In this document: piece after piece, positions 1-7,915 of the stretch | Layout of the letters: every line of letters begins with the position of its first letter | How positions within the stretch are numbered: the stretch's first letter is position 1 | Assembly (NCBI GenBank): GCA_016987375.1 | Contig: PJRA01000361.1 | Span: 473,806-486,160, forward strand | DNA from: Brachionus koreanus | Taxonomy: Eukaryota; Rotifera; Eurotatoria; Ploima; Brachionidae | Reading direction: 5' to 3' | DNA: 12,355 bases | The notes under the pieces: generated by a model | Seen by the model: the letters and a program-made list of their open reading frames with translations, nothing else | What the model was told of the DNA's origin: nothing | Database searches by the model: none | Translations under genes and position numbers: made by a program

Positions 1-440
1 TTTTCGAATTTAAAAATCTAATTTTTATCAAAAAAAATTACTTTAAAAATTTTTATTTCAATTTTAAAATTTTTATTTTTTTTTCAAACAAAACTCAAGT
101 GACCATAACTTGGTCAAATTTTTTTCTTTTAAAAGTAAAAATTAGATTTTTAAAATTCAGTAAATTTTAATCTCCATTTTAAGACCAAATTTAATATGGT
201 CACTATCTATTTGAGATTCTAGATTTGATTAAAATTATCAAAAATGAAAAAAAAAATTTTTAAAAAACTTGAAAATTTTATATTTTTGCTTGTGTAAATT
301 TTCTTCACATCAAGATCTGTAATTTAATTTTAATTTTAAATTTTTTTTTTTTAAACAAATATCTAAAGTCATTGTGTGAATTCTGTTAAAGTCAGCATGG
401 ACCAAATAAAGTTCACATTAATCAAAATACATGAGACAAT
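1..440. other. AT-rich stretch without a gene
   Basis: This stretch is dominated by A and T runs, and I see no reading frame or family motif on either strand. The only structure is a weak imperfect inverted pair: GTGACCATA near 100-108 and TATGGTCAC near 195-203. Both are flanked by loosely similar TTTGGTC/CTCAA words. The pair is too short and degenerate to name as an element. Confidence 0.6.
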
Positions 441-470
441 AAATTTAGATTTTTTTTTTAATTAAGGAAG

Positions 471-600
471 GTGGGGAGGGAGCATGCTCCACATGCACAC
501 GACATCGTTCCTGTAACCCTGTAACAGTCACCGTGAAACCTAAACACGGACCCAGCATATGGGCGTACTTTACAACACCTTCTCCAAAAAATTTTAAGTC
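471..600. other. G+C-richer patch at the 3' edge of a LINE remnant
   Basis: About 130 bases here are visibly richer in G and C than everything around them. They contain the perfect 12-bp palindrome GGAGCATGCTCC at 479-490. The minus-strand LINE frame can be followed down to about 585-600 and then loses resemblance to the family. The patch could be that LINE's 3' untranslated tail, a SINE-like piece or an unrelated insertion. The minus frame stays open across it (445-702), but I do not recognise the residues after the LINE part, so I do not call it a separate gene. Confidence 0.4.
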
Positions 601-1856
601 TTTGAATTGACTTGACTTGTGACTTAAAAACAAGTCTGTTTTAGTTAACATATGTTGAAATCGTCTAAAATTTTTATATCTTTTAATAAATATGGTGACC
701 ATACAGGTATAGCAAATTCAAGGTTTGGTTTGAAATAACAAGTATATAGTCTTCAATACAGCAGTTTCACGAGTTTTAAAATTTCTCTCCAATATACAAA
801 GCATTCTATAACTTTTATTAGCAGCTGCTATACACTGATCTTCAAATTTCAGGTTATTTTTAATAAGGATTCCTAAATCTTTTTCTAAGTTTGTTTTAGT
901 AACTTCAATTTGTTTGTCATTATCATTTGAATATTATTTAGTTCGTTATTGTTCTTACCAATATAAATTACTTTGCATTTATTAAAATTTAATTTAATTA
1001 ACAATTTATTTGACCATTCTGTTATTTTATTTAAATCTTCTTGTAATGATTTTGCTTCTAATTTGTTTGATAGTAAATAATAATAATAATTAACCCTATC
1101 CTATGTAATATATTAAATAAAGTCGGCCCTAAAACAGAACCTTGTGGTACACCACTTGTTACATATGCCCCAACCGAAACATAGTTTTCTAATACAACCT
1201 TTTGTTTTCTATCTACTAAGAACGATTTAATCCACCTTAATGTCAAACCAGTAATACCATATGATTCTAGCTTGAAAAGTAATCTCTTGTGTGGCACAAT
1301 ATCAAATGTTTTGGCAAAATCCAAGAATATAATGTCAACTATCTGTTTAATTGATGTCTTAACTGTAAAATGTTCATTGTTTCAAGAAAGTTGGTAGTGC
1401 AAGGTTTATTTTTTACAAAGCCATGCTAATTTTGTTTTAATATATTATTATTTAGCAAACGATTAACGATATACTTTCTGATTAATATTTCTAATATATT
1501 GCACGGTATACAAGTCAACGATAGTGCTCGATAATAAGAGATATTTAGACATGGACAGTTTTTGAATAACAGACTAACATTAGCTGATTTCCATAGATAT
1601 GGAATTTCTCCGGATTCTATTGATTTTTTAAATATTCGATAAAATGGCATTGTTATTTCAGCTGTTAATTTTTTAAAAACAAATGGATGTATACCATCAA
1701 CACCAGAAATTTTATCAGTTTTAAAATCTTCTAGCAACTTTTTGATTCCGTCTATTGTAAATTCTGCATCGGAAATGGAGTGAAATCGACATTTTCAACT
1801 TCCATTTCTTTAACCAAGTCTTCTTCATTTAGAAAAACCGACTTGAAATGATTATT
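560..1856 (-). pseudogene. LINE (jockey/CR1-like) reverse transcriptase remnant, 5'-truncated
   Basis: This is ORF2 of a non-LTR retrotransposon, the protein that copies element RNA into a nicked genomic target. Reading the minus strand in order, I see the linker NNHFKSVF (about 1856), the RT start KISGVDGIHPFVFKKL, the finger motif YYRALSLT, motif A LDFAKTFD (about 1324-1301), motif B SGVPQGSVLGP (about 1156-1124), then KLEAKSLQEDLNKI, LEKDLGILI and the thumb-side segment VWSPYLLKDIKIL (about 700-665). At least five frameshifts and an in-frame TAG (1424-1426, before HGF) break it. The FADD catalytic box expected after motif B is missing. The endonuclease is absent, so the copy is 5'-truncated. 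No intact start exists. RT identity is clear; the exact clade is inferred. Confidence 0.88.
1073..1093. repeat. (TAA)n microsatellite inside the LINE remnant
   Basis: About six TAA/AAT units lie between motif B and the downstream part of the LINE reverse transcriptase, on the strand opposite to the gene. The protein segment that should be here, including the catalytic FADD, is missing. The reading frame changes across the tract. Confidence 0.75.
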
Positions 1857-2225
1857 TTATGAAATATTATATGATATAGTAGATAAAATTAATGTTATTA
1901 TAAAAGACGCTGTAAAAATTTATGTTTCTGTTAAAAATTGAAATTTGTCGATTTTATCAATATACGCGAAAGACTTCCTGTAAGAGATTGTTTGAAATCC
2001 CTGGCTAAATTAATGTCGAATCTGTCTTTTGATTGACATTCGGATTTTTGAGCGACAGAAACCAATTAAATCTACACACTAACTTACACTTATATATTAT
2101 GATTGCTTTTTATAACTCTTTAGTTAAAATCAAACATCAAAAGAAAGAAGTCAACATCGTCACATAGACAAAAATTTAAGATACAATAAATTTTCTAAAT
2201 TTTTTGAAATTTTCAAAAAAATAAA
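1857..2225. other. AT-rich spacer, no gene recognised
   Basis: This lies between the 5' end of the minus-strand LINE remnant and the plus-strand piggyBac fragment. A short plus-strand frame (about 1861-1938, beginning EILYDIVDKINVI) is open for 26 codons but matches nothing I know. The rest has stops in every frame. The 1990-2070 part is slightly less AT-rich. No family motif was found. Confidence 0.5.
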
Positions 2226-2454
2226 TCAGTAATTTTTATTGCTTCCAACTATCATTCCGCTAATATTGATCACGTAAAAAAACAGATGTTATTTTTTCTT
2301 ATAATGAACATAAAATAGAAGTCGAAATGTTGATGATTTAATACAAAATTATACTTGTCGATTAAAAACTAATCGAGAAACTTTCAAAAGTTTTGTGTAT
2401 TTATTAGATATTTCTGCTAATAATGCACTTTATTTGGTTTTAGTAGTTGTATAG
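2226..2454 (+). pseudogene. piggyBac transposase C-terminal fragment
   Basis: PiggyBac transposases cut and paste DNA at TTAA sites using a DDE/D catalytic core. This piece corresponds to the part after the core. It reads in three frames in turn: frame 1 gives SVIFIASNYHSANID (2226-2270), frame 2 gives TDVIFSYNEHKIEVE (from about 2282), and frame 3 gives NVDDLIQNYTCRLKTNRE followed by LLDISANNALYL (2326-2451). The family pattern I rely on is the FYN-x-x-K box, then a VD-rich segment, then the Y-x-C-K/R-x-x-T-x-R block, then a hydrophobic L-D-I-x-A-x-N-A helix; all four are present in order. Two frameshifts and the lack of an N-terminus make it dead. The frame runs into a stop (2452-2454) exactly at the edge of the next inverted repeat. 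The call rests on motif order, not on a search. Confidence 0.75.
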
Positions 2455-2588
2455 TATAGTGGTTTTTTGCAATGCATGAATAAAATGCGAAAATCTGACA
2501 GCAGTTTTTGTGTAAATAATATTATGAAAGTTTTTGTTTTTTTTTGCTTTAAAAATATCGCTTGATTGAGCTTCCAATGCATCATTCG
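2455..2588 (-). pseudogene. LINE ORF2 C-terminal fragment, left arm copy
   Basis: On the minus strand this reads DALEAQSSDIFKAK and then, after a frameshift in a poly-A run, residues equivalent to the last 20 codons of the right-arm copy. Against that copy it has a 13-base insertion (about 2512-2524), and the stop codon is not conserved (AAATAA became AAAAAA). It is the left arm of the inverted repeat and abuts the piggyBac fragment. It is an extreme C-terminal piece with no catalytic part. Confidence 0.7.
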
Positions 2589-2876
2589 TTTAATTTCTTA
2601 AATTTTTTCTTCTCTTTTTGATTATTAATAGATGAACGTAATTCATCATCATTTGATTTTTTTAAATTAAAATTTTAAATTTGCTTTGCCAATAAATTTC
2701 AAAAAAAAAAATAACTTTAATAAATTTATTTTTATTTCTTTTTATATGGATGATTATTGAAATTATTTAAAATATTTTTGAAATTTATTGGCAAAGCAAA
2801 TTTAAAATTTTAATTTAAAAAAATTAAATGATGATGAATTACGTTCATCCATTATTAATCAAAAAGAGAAGAAAAA

Positions 2877-3285
2877 ATTTAAAACTAGACATTTCTGGTT
2901 TTAAAGATCTAAACTACTGTGGAAGACTAAAAGCTCTAAATCTGACGAATTTAACCGAAAGGCGCATGAGAGGTTACATACATTTTCTGTACATTTACGA
3001 ATGTTAAAAGTTAAAAAAAATATTGATCGCGTCAACTGGCAATCTCCACTCACTTTTTCAAGCAAAAGCACAAGAAGCCATCCATACAAAATTAAAAGGG
3101 AAATAATCAAGAATTGTGCTCAACGATACATCTTCTTCATAAACTGTGTGGTCAATGGCTGGAATAAGTTAGAAGTTGATGCAGTGGAAGCTCAATCTAG
3201 CGATAATTTTAAAGCAAAAATAGACAAAAACTTTCATAATAAAACTGCTGTCAGATTTCGCATTTTATTCATGCATTGCAAATAA
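2877..3285 (+). pseudogene. LINE ORF2 C-terminal fragment, right arm copy
   Basis: This is the extreme C-terminus of a non-LTR retrotransposon ORF2, downstream of the RT domain. The first frame (2888-2998) gives DISGFKDLNYCGRLKALNL, then a charged ERRMRGY segment. A frameshift at about 2999 leads to a 94-codon open frame (3001-3285) with IDRVNWQSPL, then IKNCAQRYIFFINCVVNGWN, then DNFKAKIDKNF near the end. The blocks L-x-L-x-Y-x-x-R-L-x-x-L, R-R-x-R-G, and F-F-x-N-R/C-V-V-N-x-W-N are usual for jockey/CR1-type C-termini. The ATG at 3001 is probably fortuitous, because the family frame continues upstream. The natural stop TAA (3283-3285) is followed at once by the repeat end CCACTATACTAT. The catalytic domains are missing. 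Confidence 0.82.
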
Positions 3286-3297
3286 CCACTATACTAT

Positions 3298-4295
3298 CAT
3301 GACAGTCGACATGATCCAAAGTCATGCCAACAGTCATGATCAACGTTGCTCTGATTCCAAATCACTAAAATTTCATTAATATTTTTATTAGAAAAATTAA
3401 GAATACCTTTAAAAATATGTCAGAGTTTAAATTTTAATTTTGCATTTAGTTCTAAAAACAGTTTAAACCCTTTTAATTCATCAAAGAAGTGAGACATATA
3501 TTTGGGGTCTTGATCCGATCCTACATTTTAGACATCGCTGAGGCCATCTACCGGTATTCTAAAAATAAAAAAATAAATAAAAGGAAAAAGCTAAAATATA
3601 ATTTTTTTTTTATCTTAAGTTTTTAAATTTAAAAAAAACTAAATTCAATAGTTTTTTAATATCAAGTTTAAATCTTAATATAAATTGCACTTTTTTATTA
3701 AACGAGGTAGCAAAACTTACCCGCATTAATTTTTTTAAAAAAAAATATTTTGAAGTTGCTATCCTTTACTATGTCAAAATTGGGTACAAAATTTGAATAA
3801 AAGACGAAAAAATACACCATAATTAATTCTGCTTTAATTTTTATTTTGAATACTAATTTCAGTATATGATAGTAACTTTTATACTACCGTTGATAAAAAA
3901 GCATGGTTTGCTTATATCAATCCAAATACATAATAAGAAATTTTTTTTTCATCATCTTTTTGATACATTTGAATTAGAAAGATCTGAAAAATAAGGATCC
4001 AAAAATTCTGTAATTTTTATTAATATTTTATCTAATACTCAAGTTAATTGTATGATATTGTGTTATATTGTGTGATCGTCCGTAAAAAATGGCTCTATAT
4101 CAAAATATCTAATTAGCTTAATTTAATTAGCTTTTTTTTTTTAGCCATTTATTTTTAATCTTTTGCGTAATTGAATTAGCAATGCTCAAAATAGCCTATA
4201 GTTATTAGACAGCTACAATCAGAAAAAGATTAACAATTATCTTTAGTGACTTTTGAAAAAAATTTTAAAAAAATTTGAAATAAATAAATAAAATC
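3298..4295. other. Long AT-rich spacer, no gene recognised
   Basis: The first 250 bases are less AT-rich and carry several GTCATG/CATGA words (3298-3345). On the minus strand a frame from about 3545 to 3298 is interrupted by only two stops. It includes DPKYMSHFFDELKGFKLFLE and NINEILVIWNQSNVDHDCW. I do not recognise it; it may be a decayed coding piece or chance. From 3560 to 4295 the sequence is T- and A-runs with no motif. A small hairpin-prone word, TAATTAGCTTAATTTAATTAGCT, spans about 4109-4131. Confidence 0.45.
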
Positions 4296-4316
4296 TTGAA
4301 AAGATTTCTACCCCTA

Positions 4317-5640
4317 ATGAGGCTTTCAGACACCATTCAGGTGATGAAAGAAACCAACCTTGCACTGGAGATCAATCAAGAGTTTGCAAACAACTATCAC
4401 AACCAATCCGAAGCGCAATCAAGATGTAAGTTAACATTCCATACTAAAAGAATGACTCCATACTTCAATCCTGTAAGAAATACAGACCCGACTCCACAAT
4501 ACAACGTCTTTCAACCATACCCGATTTCAGAACCAATGTATAACCAAGAATATCTCATGAACTATCCGCAATTAAACTACCAACTAACCAACCAACTCAT
4601 TCAACTACACACGCCCCAAAACAACGAACAAATTCAAAACGTCAACCCGGATGGAGAAAACCGATACCACAACCAGTTTAAATCATACTCAAATGCAATT
4701 AACACGAACCAATTGAGAGAAGCGAATCGTACTCCAAAACAGACCTTAAAATAACAGTTCTAAAATTTAAAAGCAATAAGAAATTCGATCGTAAATTCAG
4801 AGATTACTTCATACTAGAAGAAACCCTCAAAAACCTTAAACCTACCGCCAGCATAACAGCAGCATACATCAATCAAAACGAAGAACTAATTATCAAAACG
4901 GACGACAAAAATCTAGACTAATTCAATTTCTCGCCTGATGATGCTTTATGTTTGGCATTGGAAAAATAAGCAAACAAACAAAATTCTACTTAGCTCTACT
5001 CATTGTCGACCTCGAATTCGATGTCTCATTACCACGCTTCAAACACCTCATGAAAGATCAATATAACATTGACGACCTCATAAGTATGATGAAAAAATCT
5101 ACTAAACAAAGTCTTACTCTTGTAAAAGCTCTAATCACAGACGCTAATAGCTACGAAAAACTAATCAAAGATGGATATGTCAAAATCGACTACTCTCGCA
5201 TCAAAGTGAGCCCCTGGAGATTTGGCACTACTCCTGATCAATGTTTCAATTGTCAGAAATTTGGACACTCACAAGATAAGTGTCAAGAAAAGAACCCAAC
5301 CTGCCTTAGATGTGCCGGAAGTCACAGTTATAAAAAATGTAAAATTATTGACTCAACAAAATTTAAATGCGCAAACTGCAACAAGAATCATACCAGTTGT
5401 TCAAAATCTGCTCAATAACTAAAAAAAAACGTCGAAGAAAAAACAAAAAAGCTCTTAAGACCGCCTAACTCAACTAGGAACCCTTCCAACTTTTCTTCAC
5501 CTGACCAGAAAAACAATTTAAATGTAGGAATAATAAAACTCATAATCGAATTATTCTCGAACCTAAACAAATTCACTTCTACAATTCACGAAAATCAAAA
5601 ATTACCAAATACATCGGCGGCAACTACTCTAGGATCTTAG
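4317..5640 (+). pseudogene. LINE ORF1 (gag-like, zinc-knuckle RNA-binding protein), frameshifted
   Basis: ORF1 of jockey/CR1/I-type LINEs binds element RNA and forms the ribonucleoprotein that carries it. The first part (first ATG 4317, open to 4754) is rich in Asn, Gln and Tyr and looks disordered. A frameshift leads to DLKITVLKFKSNKKFDRKFR (about 4742-4801) and on to a stop at 4919-4921. A further shift leads to the frame starting at ATG 4948, with KFYLALLIVDLEFDV and IDYSRIKVSPWRFG. Three zinc knuckles follow: CX2CX4HX4C (residues 99-112 of this frame), CX2CX3HX4C (119-131) and a short CX2CX3HX2C (141-151), covering about 5242-5400. A TAA (5416-5418) interrupts, but the frame stays open to 5638 with a polar, Lys-rich tail. 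No ORF2 follows. The class is clear from the knuckles and context; the clade is inferred. Confidence 0.83.
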
Positions 5641-5815
5641 AACCAATTTAATTCCTAAACACAAACCATTCCGTAGAAGACGAAGAAATGCTCAACAACC
5701 TTTTCGCATTATACCTTCGCCGTGTAATATTGCGTTTTCAGATCCAGAATACAGGAAGGTCAATGTTTGATTGTTTATTTGGCCTGATCCTTACATTCCG
5801 AATCCTTTAAATCAA
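5641..5815 (+). other. Unassigned Arg-rich open frame between LINE ORF1 and hAT
   Basis: A plus-strand frame starting about 5636 contains KHKPFRRRRRNAQQPFRIIP and then AFSDPEYRKVN before a TGA at 5768-5770. The same frame then continues without a stop into the hAT fragment (stop at 5912-5914). I cannot assign the Arg-rich part. It could be upstream hAT sequence, a gag-like piece of another retroelement, or the tail of the LINE in another frame. No ATG-led complete gene is present. Confidence 0.3.
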
Positions 5816-6096
5816 AATGAACTTTCAGAACTATTAAAGAAAGAAATCGAAACTTATGAGTTAGATTCTAATAAAGAAAAAAAGTCTTTTACATTGGCAC
5901 AATCAAAAAAATGATCTTCCGAATCTGTCAAATCTATCCTCAAGTAAATTAGCGATCCCGGCGTCAAAAACACCTTGTGAGAGACTTTTCTCGAAATGTA
6001 AATTTCAAATTTTTGAAAGAGGGAATAGAATTTCACCAGAAAATTTTGAAAGCTTAATGTTTCTATGTGAAAACAAAAACTTGTGATTGAACAGTT
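5816..6096 (+). pseudogene. hAT transposase C-terminal dimerisation domain, copy 1
   Basis: hAT transposases move DNA by cut and paste, and their C-terminal domain holds the subunits together. The first frame gives NELSELLKKEIETYELDS (about 5817-5870). After a shift near 5894 the frame reads WHNQKNDLPNLSNLSSSKLA (from 5895), then IPASKTPCERLFSKC, then RISPENFESLMFLCENKNL to a TGA at 6084-6086. The W...L..L-A-x-x-x-L-A-I-P-A-S-x-x-x-x-E-R-x-F-S core and the L-x-P-E-N-x-E-x-L-x-F-L block are the hallmark of this domain. The catalytic part and N-terminal BED finger are absent. Positions 5878-6075 are identical by eye to the reverse complement of 7438-7635. Copy 2 lacks the early stop at 6084 and shows the likely true end. 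Confidence 0.83.
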
Positions 6097-6327
6097 GGAT
6101 TAGATAAGCACGACAAGTAACTTGAAAGCAGACTGCTTTTCCAGAATCAATCAAATAATACTTTAAAGATTGGAAAAAGGTATCGAAAGGAGCAGAGCCT
6201 GACAAATCAAGTAATCAACCAGAAATCATTAAATTTATGTACAAACGGTGCTAGAACGTATCATGCACCGTTAAGCCCTTACCAAGTTAAAAAGAAGTTA
6301 TACTCAGATACGAAAGACCAAAAATAA
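6091..6327 (+). other. Unidentified open frame upstream of the gypsy remnant
   Basis: This plus-strand frame has one stop (6118-6120) and is then open for 68 codons to the TAA at 6325-6327. It begins LESRLLFQNQSNNTLKIGKR and later contains NGARTYHAPLSPYQVKKKL. Composition is polar and basic. The piece lies 57 bases before the first recognisable gypsy residues and on the same strand, so it could be an upstream gag/pol part of that element, but I see no diagnostic motif. The minus-strand frames in this interval look like shadows of the hAT copy. Confidence 0.25.
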
Positions 6328-6383
6328 TTAAATCAATCTTTTGATAATCTATAAATAATCTTTACAATAATATATATCAATTT

Positions 6384-7257
6384 CAGAATTTTTTTGGGCT
6401 GGCGAACCATTTTAGAGGTTTTTTTAAAAGGGTATTCTGGAATACCAGGTCCACTGCACAAGGCAACTGAAGAAAGTAAATATTTTGAGTGGAATGAAAA
6501 GGGAAGACAGGTTTTGTTGAGATCAGAACAAGTCAAACAACACCTGATGACGAGAAAAAGGGTTTCCTGAGACTTCCAAAATTTGAAATTGATTTTAGTT
6601 TGGAAACAGAAGCTTTCGAGGGCTGTTTTAAGTCAAAAATACAAAGAATTGTGAGACATGTCACTTATTGCAATAAAAAGTTAACAAAGCAGCGAGGATT
6701 ATGTTCGGCGGCTTAGCGCGAAGTGTTTGCAATCGTGTTAGTTTTTGAGCATTTCAGGCAATATTTCTTTTGTAGAAAATTTATCATTGTGTCTGACAAT
6801 AAGAACTTGGTTCGGTTAAATAGACCTGAAGGTTCAAGCGCCAAGGTTTACAAGGTGGTTAATTGAACTACGCAACTACGAGTTCGATACAGAATATTGC
6901 AAAGGTCATGGGAACGGAGACGTTGAATCGCTGTCTCGATGGCTGTTAAAGGAGGTAAACGACTCAGAACAAAAGAGAACTAAGCACTCTCCCACGGCTA
7001 AACCCAGTAATGGTGATATATAATCTGGTATTCCAATAAACAATATTCAATGAAGATAAGCTCGAGAATGATGCTATAGCAGAGCTAAACAGTTTGATAG
7101 CAAAGAGAGCGAGACCGGATAAATTGAATAAGCAATTAATATTAATAAATTTGACAAAGCATATTAGGAGCTATTATTTACTGGTTGCAATTTAGACCTT
7201 TAAGGGTATTCGGAAAAAAAGTTCTATCGGCTTTATGACAAAAATGAGACGTTTTAA
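6384..7257 (+). pseudogene. Ty3/gypsy LTR-retrotransposon pol remnant (RT end, RNase H, integrase start)
   Basis: In order, the protein shows QNFFGLANHFRGF (6384-6422), the RT connection common to gypsy elements; GYSGIPGPLHKATEESKYFE (6430-6489); and an RNase H-like stretch from about 6548 containing PKFEIDFSLETEA. Next come REVFAIVLVFEHFRQYFF and RKFIIVSDNKNLVRL, then RWLIELRNYEFDTEYCKGHG and DVESLSRW (about 6848-6942). A linker follows, then an integrase N-terminal edge FGKK and YRLYDKNETF (about 7209-7254). An in-frame TAG at 6714-6716, at least three frameshifts and TAA stops (7021-7023, 7255-7257) kill it. The first RNase H acidic motif reads ETEA where family members carry an aspartate. 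No LTRs, protease, RT active-site box or integrase core are visible, so both ends are truncated. The element sits between the two inverted hAT copies. Confidence 0.85.
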
Positions 7258-7393
7258 ATTAAGAAATAAATGCAAATAATCAAATAGTATTTCGACTAAT
7301 TTTTTTTATTAAATTTTGATATTAAAAGTCTAAAATAACGCCAAATAAAAATTTGTCCTTAAAAGCATCATTAATTTTATGTTAAAATAAATT
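7258..7393. other. AT-rich segment, probable 3' flank of hAT copy 2
   Basis: This lies just past the stop codon of the minus-strand hAT copy, so it is likely that element's 3' untranslated part, or junction sequence with the gypsy remnant. I see no clear terminal inverted repeat and no coding sequence. Confidence 0.35.
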
Positions 7394-7681
7394 TTATTCG
7401 ATATTTTCCCAGTCCCATTCTTCAATCACATGGTTTCTGTTTTCACATAGAAACATTAAGCTTTCAAAATTTTCTGGTGAAATTCTATTCCCTCTTTCAA
7501 AAATTTGAAATTTACATTTCGAGAAAAGTCTCTCACAAGGTGTTTTTGACGCCGGGATCGCTAATTTACTTGAGGATAGATTTGACAGATTCGGAAGATC
7601 ATTTTTTTGATTGTGCCAATGTAAAAGACTTTTTTGGAAGGGGATCCAATAAATGAAAGATAAATTCGATAAATTCGATTG
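7394..7681 (-). pseudogene. hAT transposase C-terminal dimerisation domain, copy 2
   Basis: The minus-strand frame is open for 96 codons, from just after a stop at 7682-7684 to the TAA at 7394-7396. From 7618 it reads WHNQKNDLPNLSNLSSSKLA, IPASKTPCERLFSKC and RISPENFESLMFLCENRN, and ends HVIEEWDWENIE. That ending looks like the natural C-terminus, because copy 1 stops early after a small deletion. Upstream, DPLP lies in the neighbouring frame, where family members usually carry a DPL-x-W-W motif. Both copies therefore appear to change frame at the same place (TTTTACATTGG). The shared lesion suggests one copy came from the other, or that both derive from an already dead or intron-bearing parent. 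The catalytic region is missing. Confidence 0.83.
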
Positions 7682-7744
7682 TCATTTGAGACATGAACGC
7701 GAAATTTGGAATAGATAATTAAGATTTGAAAATTTGTGTACGAC

Positions 7745-7915
7745 TAATATCCTCCCGATATGTGTAACAATGTTTCAGCCCAAAAATATACACAAATTTA
7801 CAAGGAAATCAACAGAAAAAAAACTTTAAATCAGATTGATCATATAATGATATTTAAGAGACACTACTTTTTATTTTTATTATTTATCAAGGATTCTCCA
7901 TAAAAAGTTTTTTAT
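7745..7915 (+). pseudogene. RTE-like LINE endonuclease fragment (tentative)
   Basis: The plus-strand frame from about 7745 is open to 7914 after one early stop. It contains YPPDMCNNVSAQKYTQIYK and then KKTLNQIDHIMIFKRHYF (from about 7820). The core N-Q-I-D-H-I-x-I-x-x-R is what I would expect near the end of an apurinic-like endonuclease domain of RTE-type LINEs, just before the catalytic S-D-H. The upstream residues are not diagnostic. It lies on the same strand and 400 bases upstream of an RTE-like C-terminus, which supports one internally deleted element. The call rests on a single short motif. Confidence 0.45.

Larger units (their letters stand above)
2451..3297. repeat. Large inverted repeat with LINE 3' ends pointing outward
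   Basis: The left arm (2451-2705) and right arm (2775-3297) are reverse complements around a loop of about 69 bases. The outer ends match as ATAGTATAGTGGTT on the left and its complement on the right (3284-3297). The inner ends match through the GGCAAAGCAAATTT region. The right arm holds roughly 290 bases (about 2886-3177) that the left arm lacks. The left arm has a 13-base insertion near 2512-2524. Transcribed RNA could fold into a long hairpin. Both arms carry the same LINE ORF2 C-terminus, so the structure is two diverging copies of one LINE tail. No clear target-site duplication is visible. Confidence 0.85.
5878..7635. repeat. 198-bp identical inverted pair of hAT fragments
   Basis: Positions 5878-6075 (plus) and 7438-7635 (minus) match base for base in a line-by-line comparison. 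Beyond both ends the copies become only partly similar, with small indels: downstream, GAACAGTTGG against GAAGAATGGG; upstream, a changed A-run and flank. The 1.36-kb interval holds a Ty3/gypsy remnant. Possible explanations are two insertions of a young family, an inverted segmental duplication, or gene conversion keeping the core identical. Confidence 0.85.

Noticed and set aside
445..702. 85-codon minus-strand open frame as an independent gene
   Set aside because: Its first part is the frameshifted continuation of the LINE reverse transcriptase, and the rest is unrecognised sequence of the G+C-rich patch.
2453..2470. TAGTATAGTGGTTA at the repeat ends, identical to a common tRNA D-arm / A-box sequence
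   Set aside because: The full word is present only in the right arm, and no B-box, anticodon arm or acceptor stem follows at the right distance, so a tRNA or tRNA-derived SINE is not supported.
2901..3110. Minus-strand frame in the right repeat arm
   Set aside because: It is antisense to the LINE C-terminus, which explains this interval better.
3298..3545. Minus-strand frame with two stops as a gene fragment
   Set aside because: It has no recognised motif, and such openness can arise by chance over this length; it is noted only in the spacer description.
5222..5422. Second open frame overlapping the zinc knuckles
   Set aside because: It is an out-of-frame shadow; the Cys/His spacing is conserved only in the frame starting at 4948.
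5854..6205. Two minus-strand frames over hAT copy 1
   Set aside because: They are shadows; the plus-strand frame carries the clear hAT dimerisation motifs.
6333..6536. Minus-strand 67-codon frame
   Set aside because: It is antisense to the gypsy pol residues on the plus strand.
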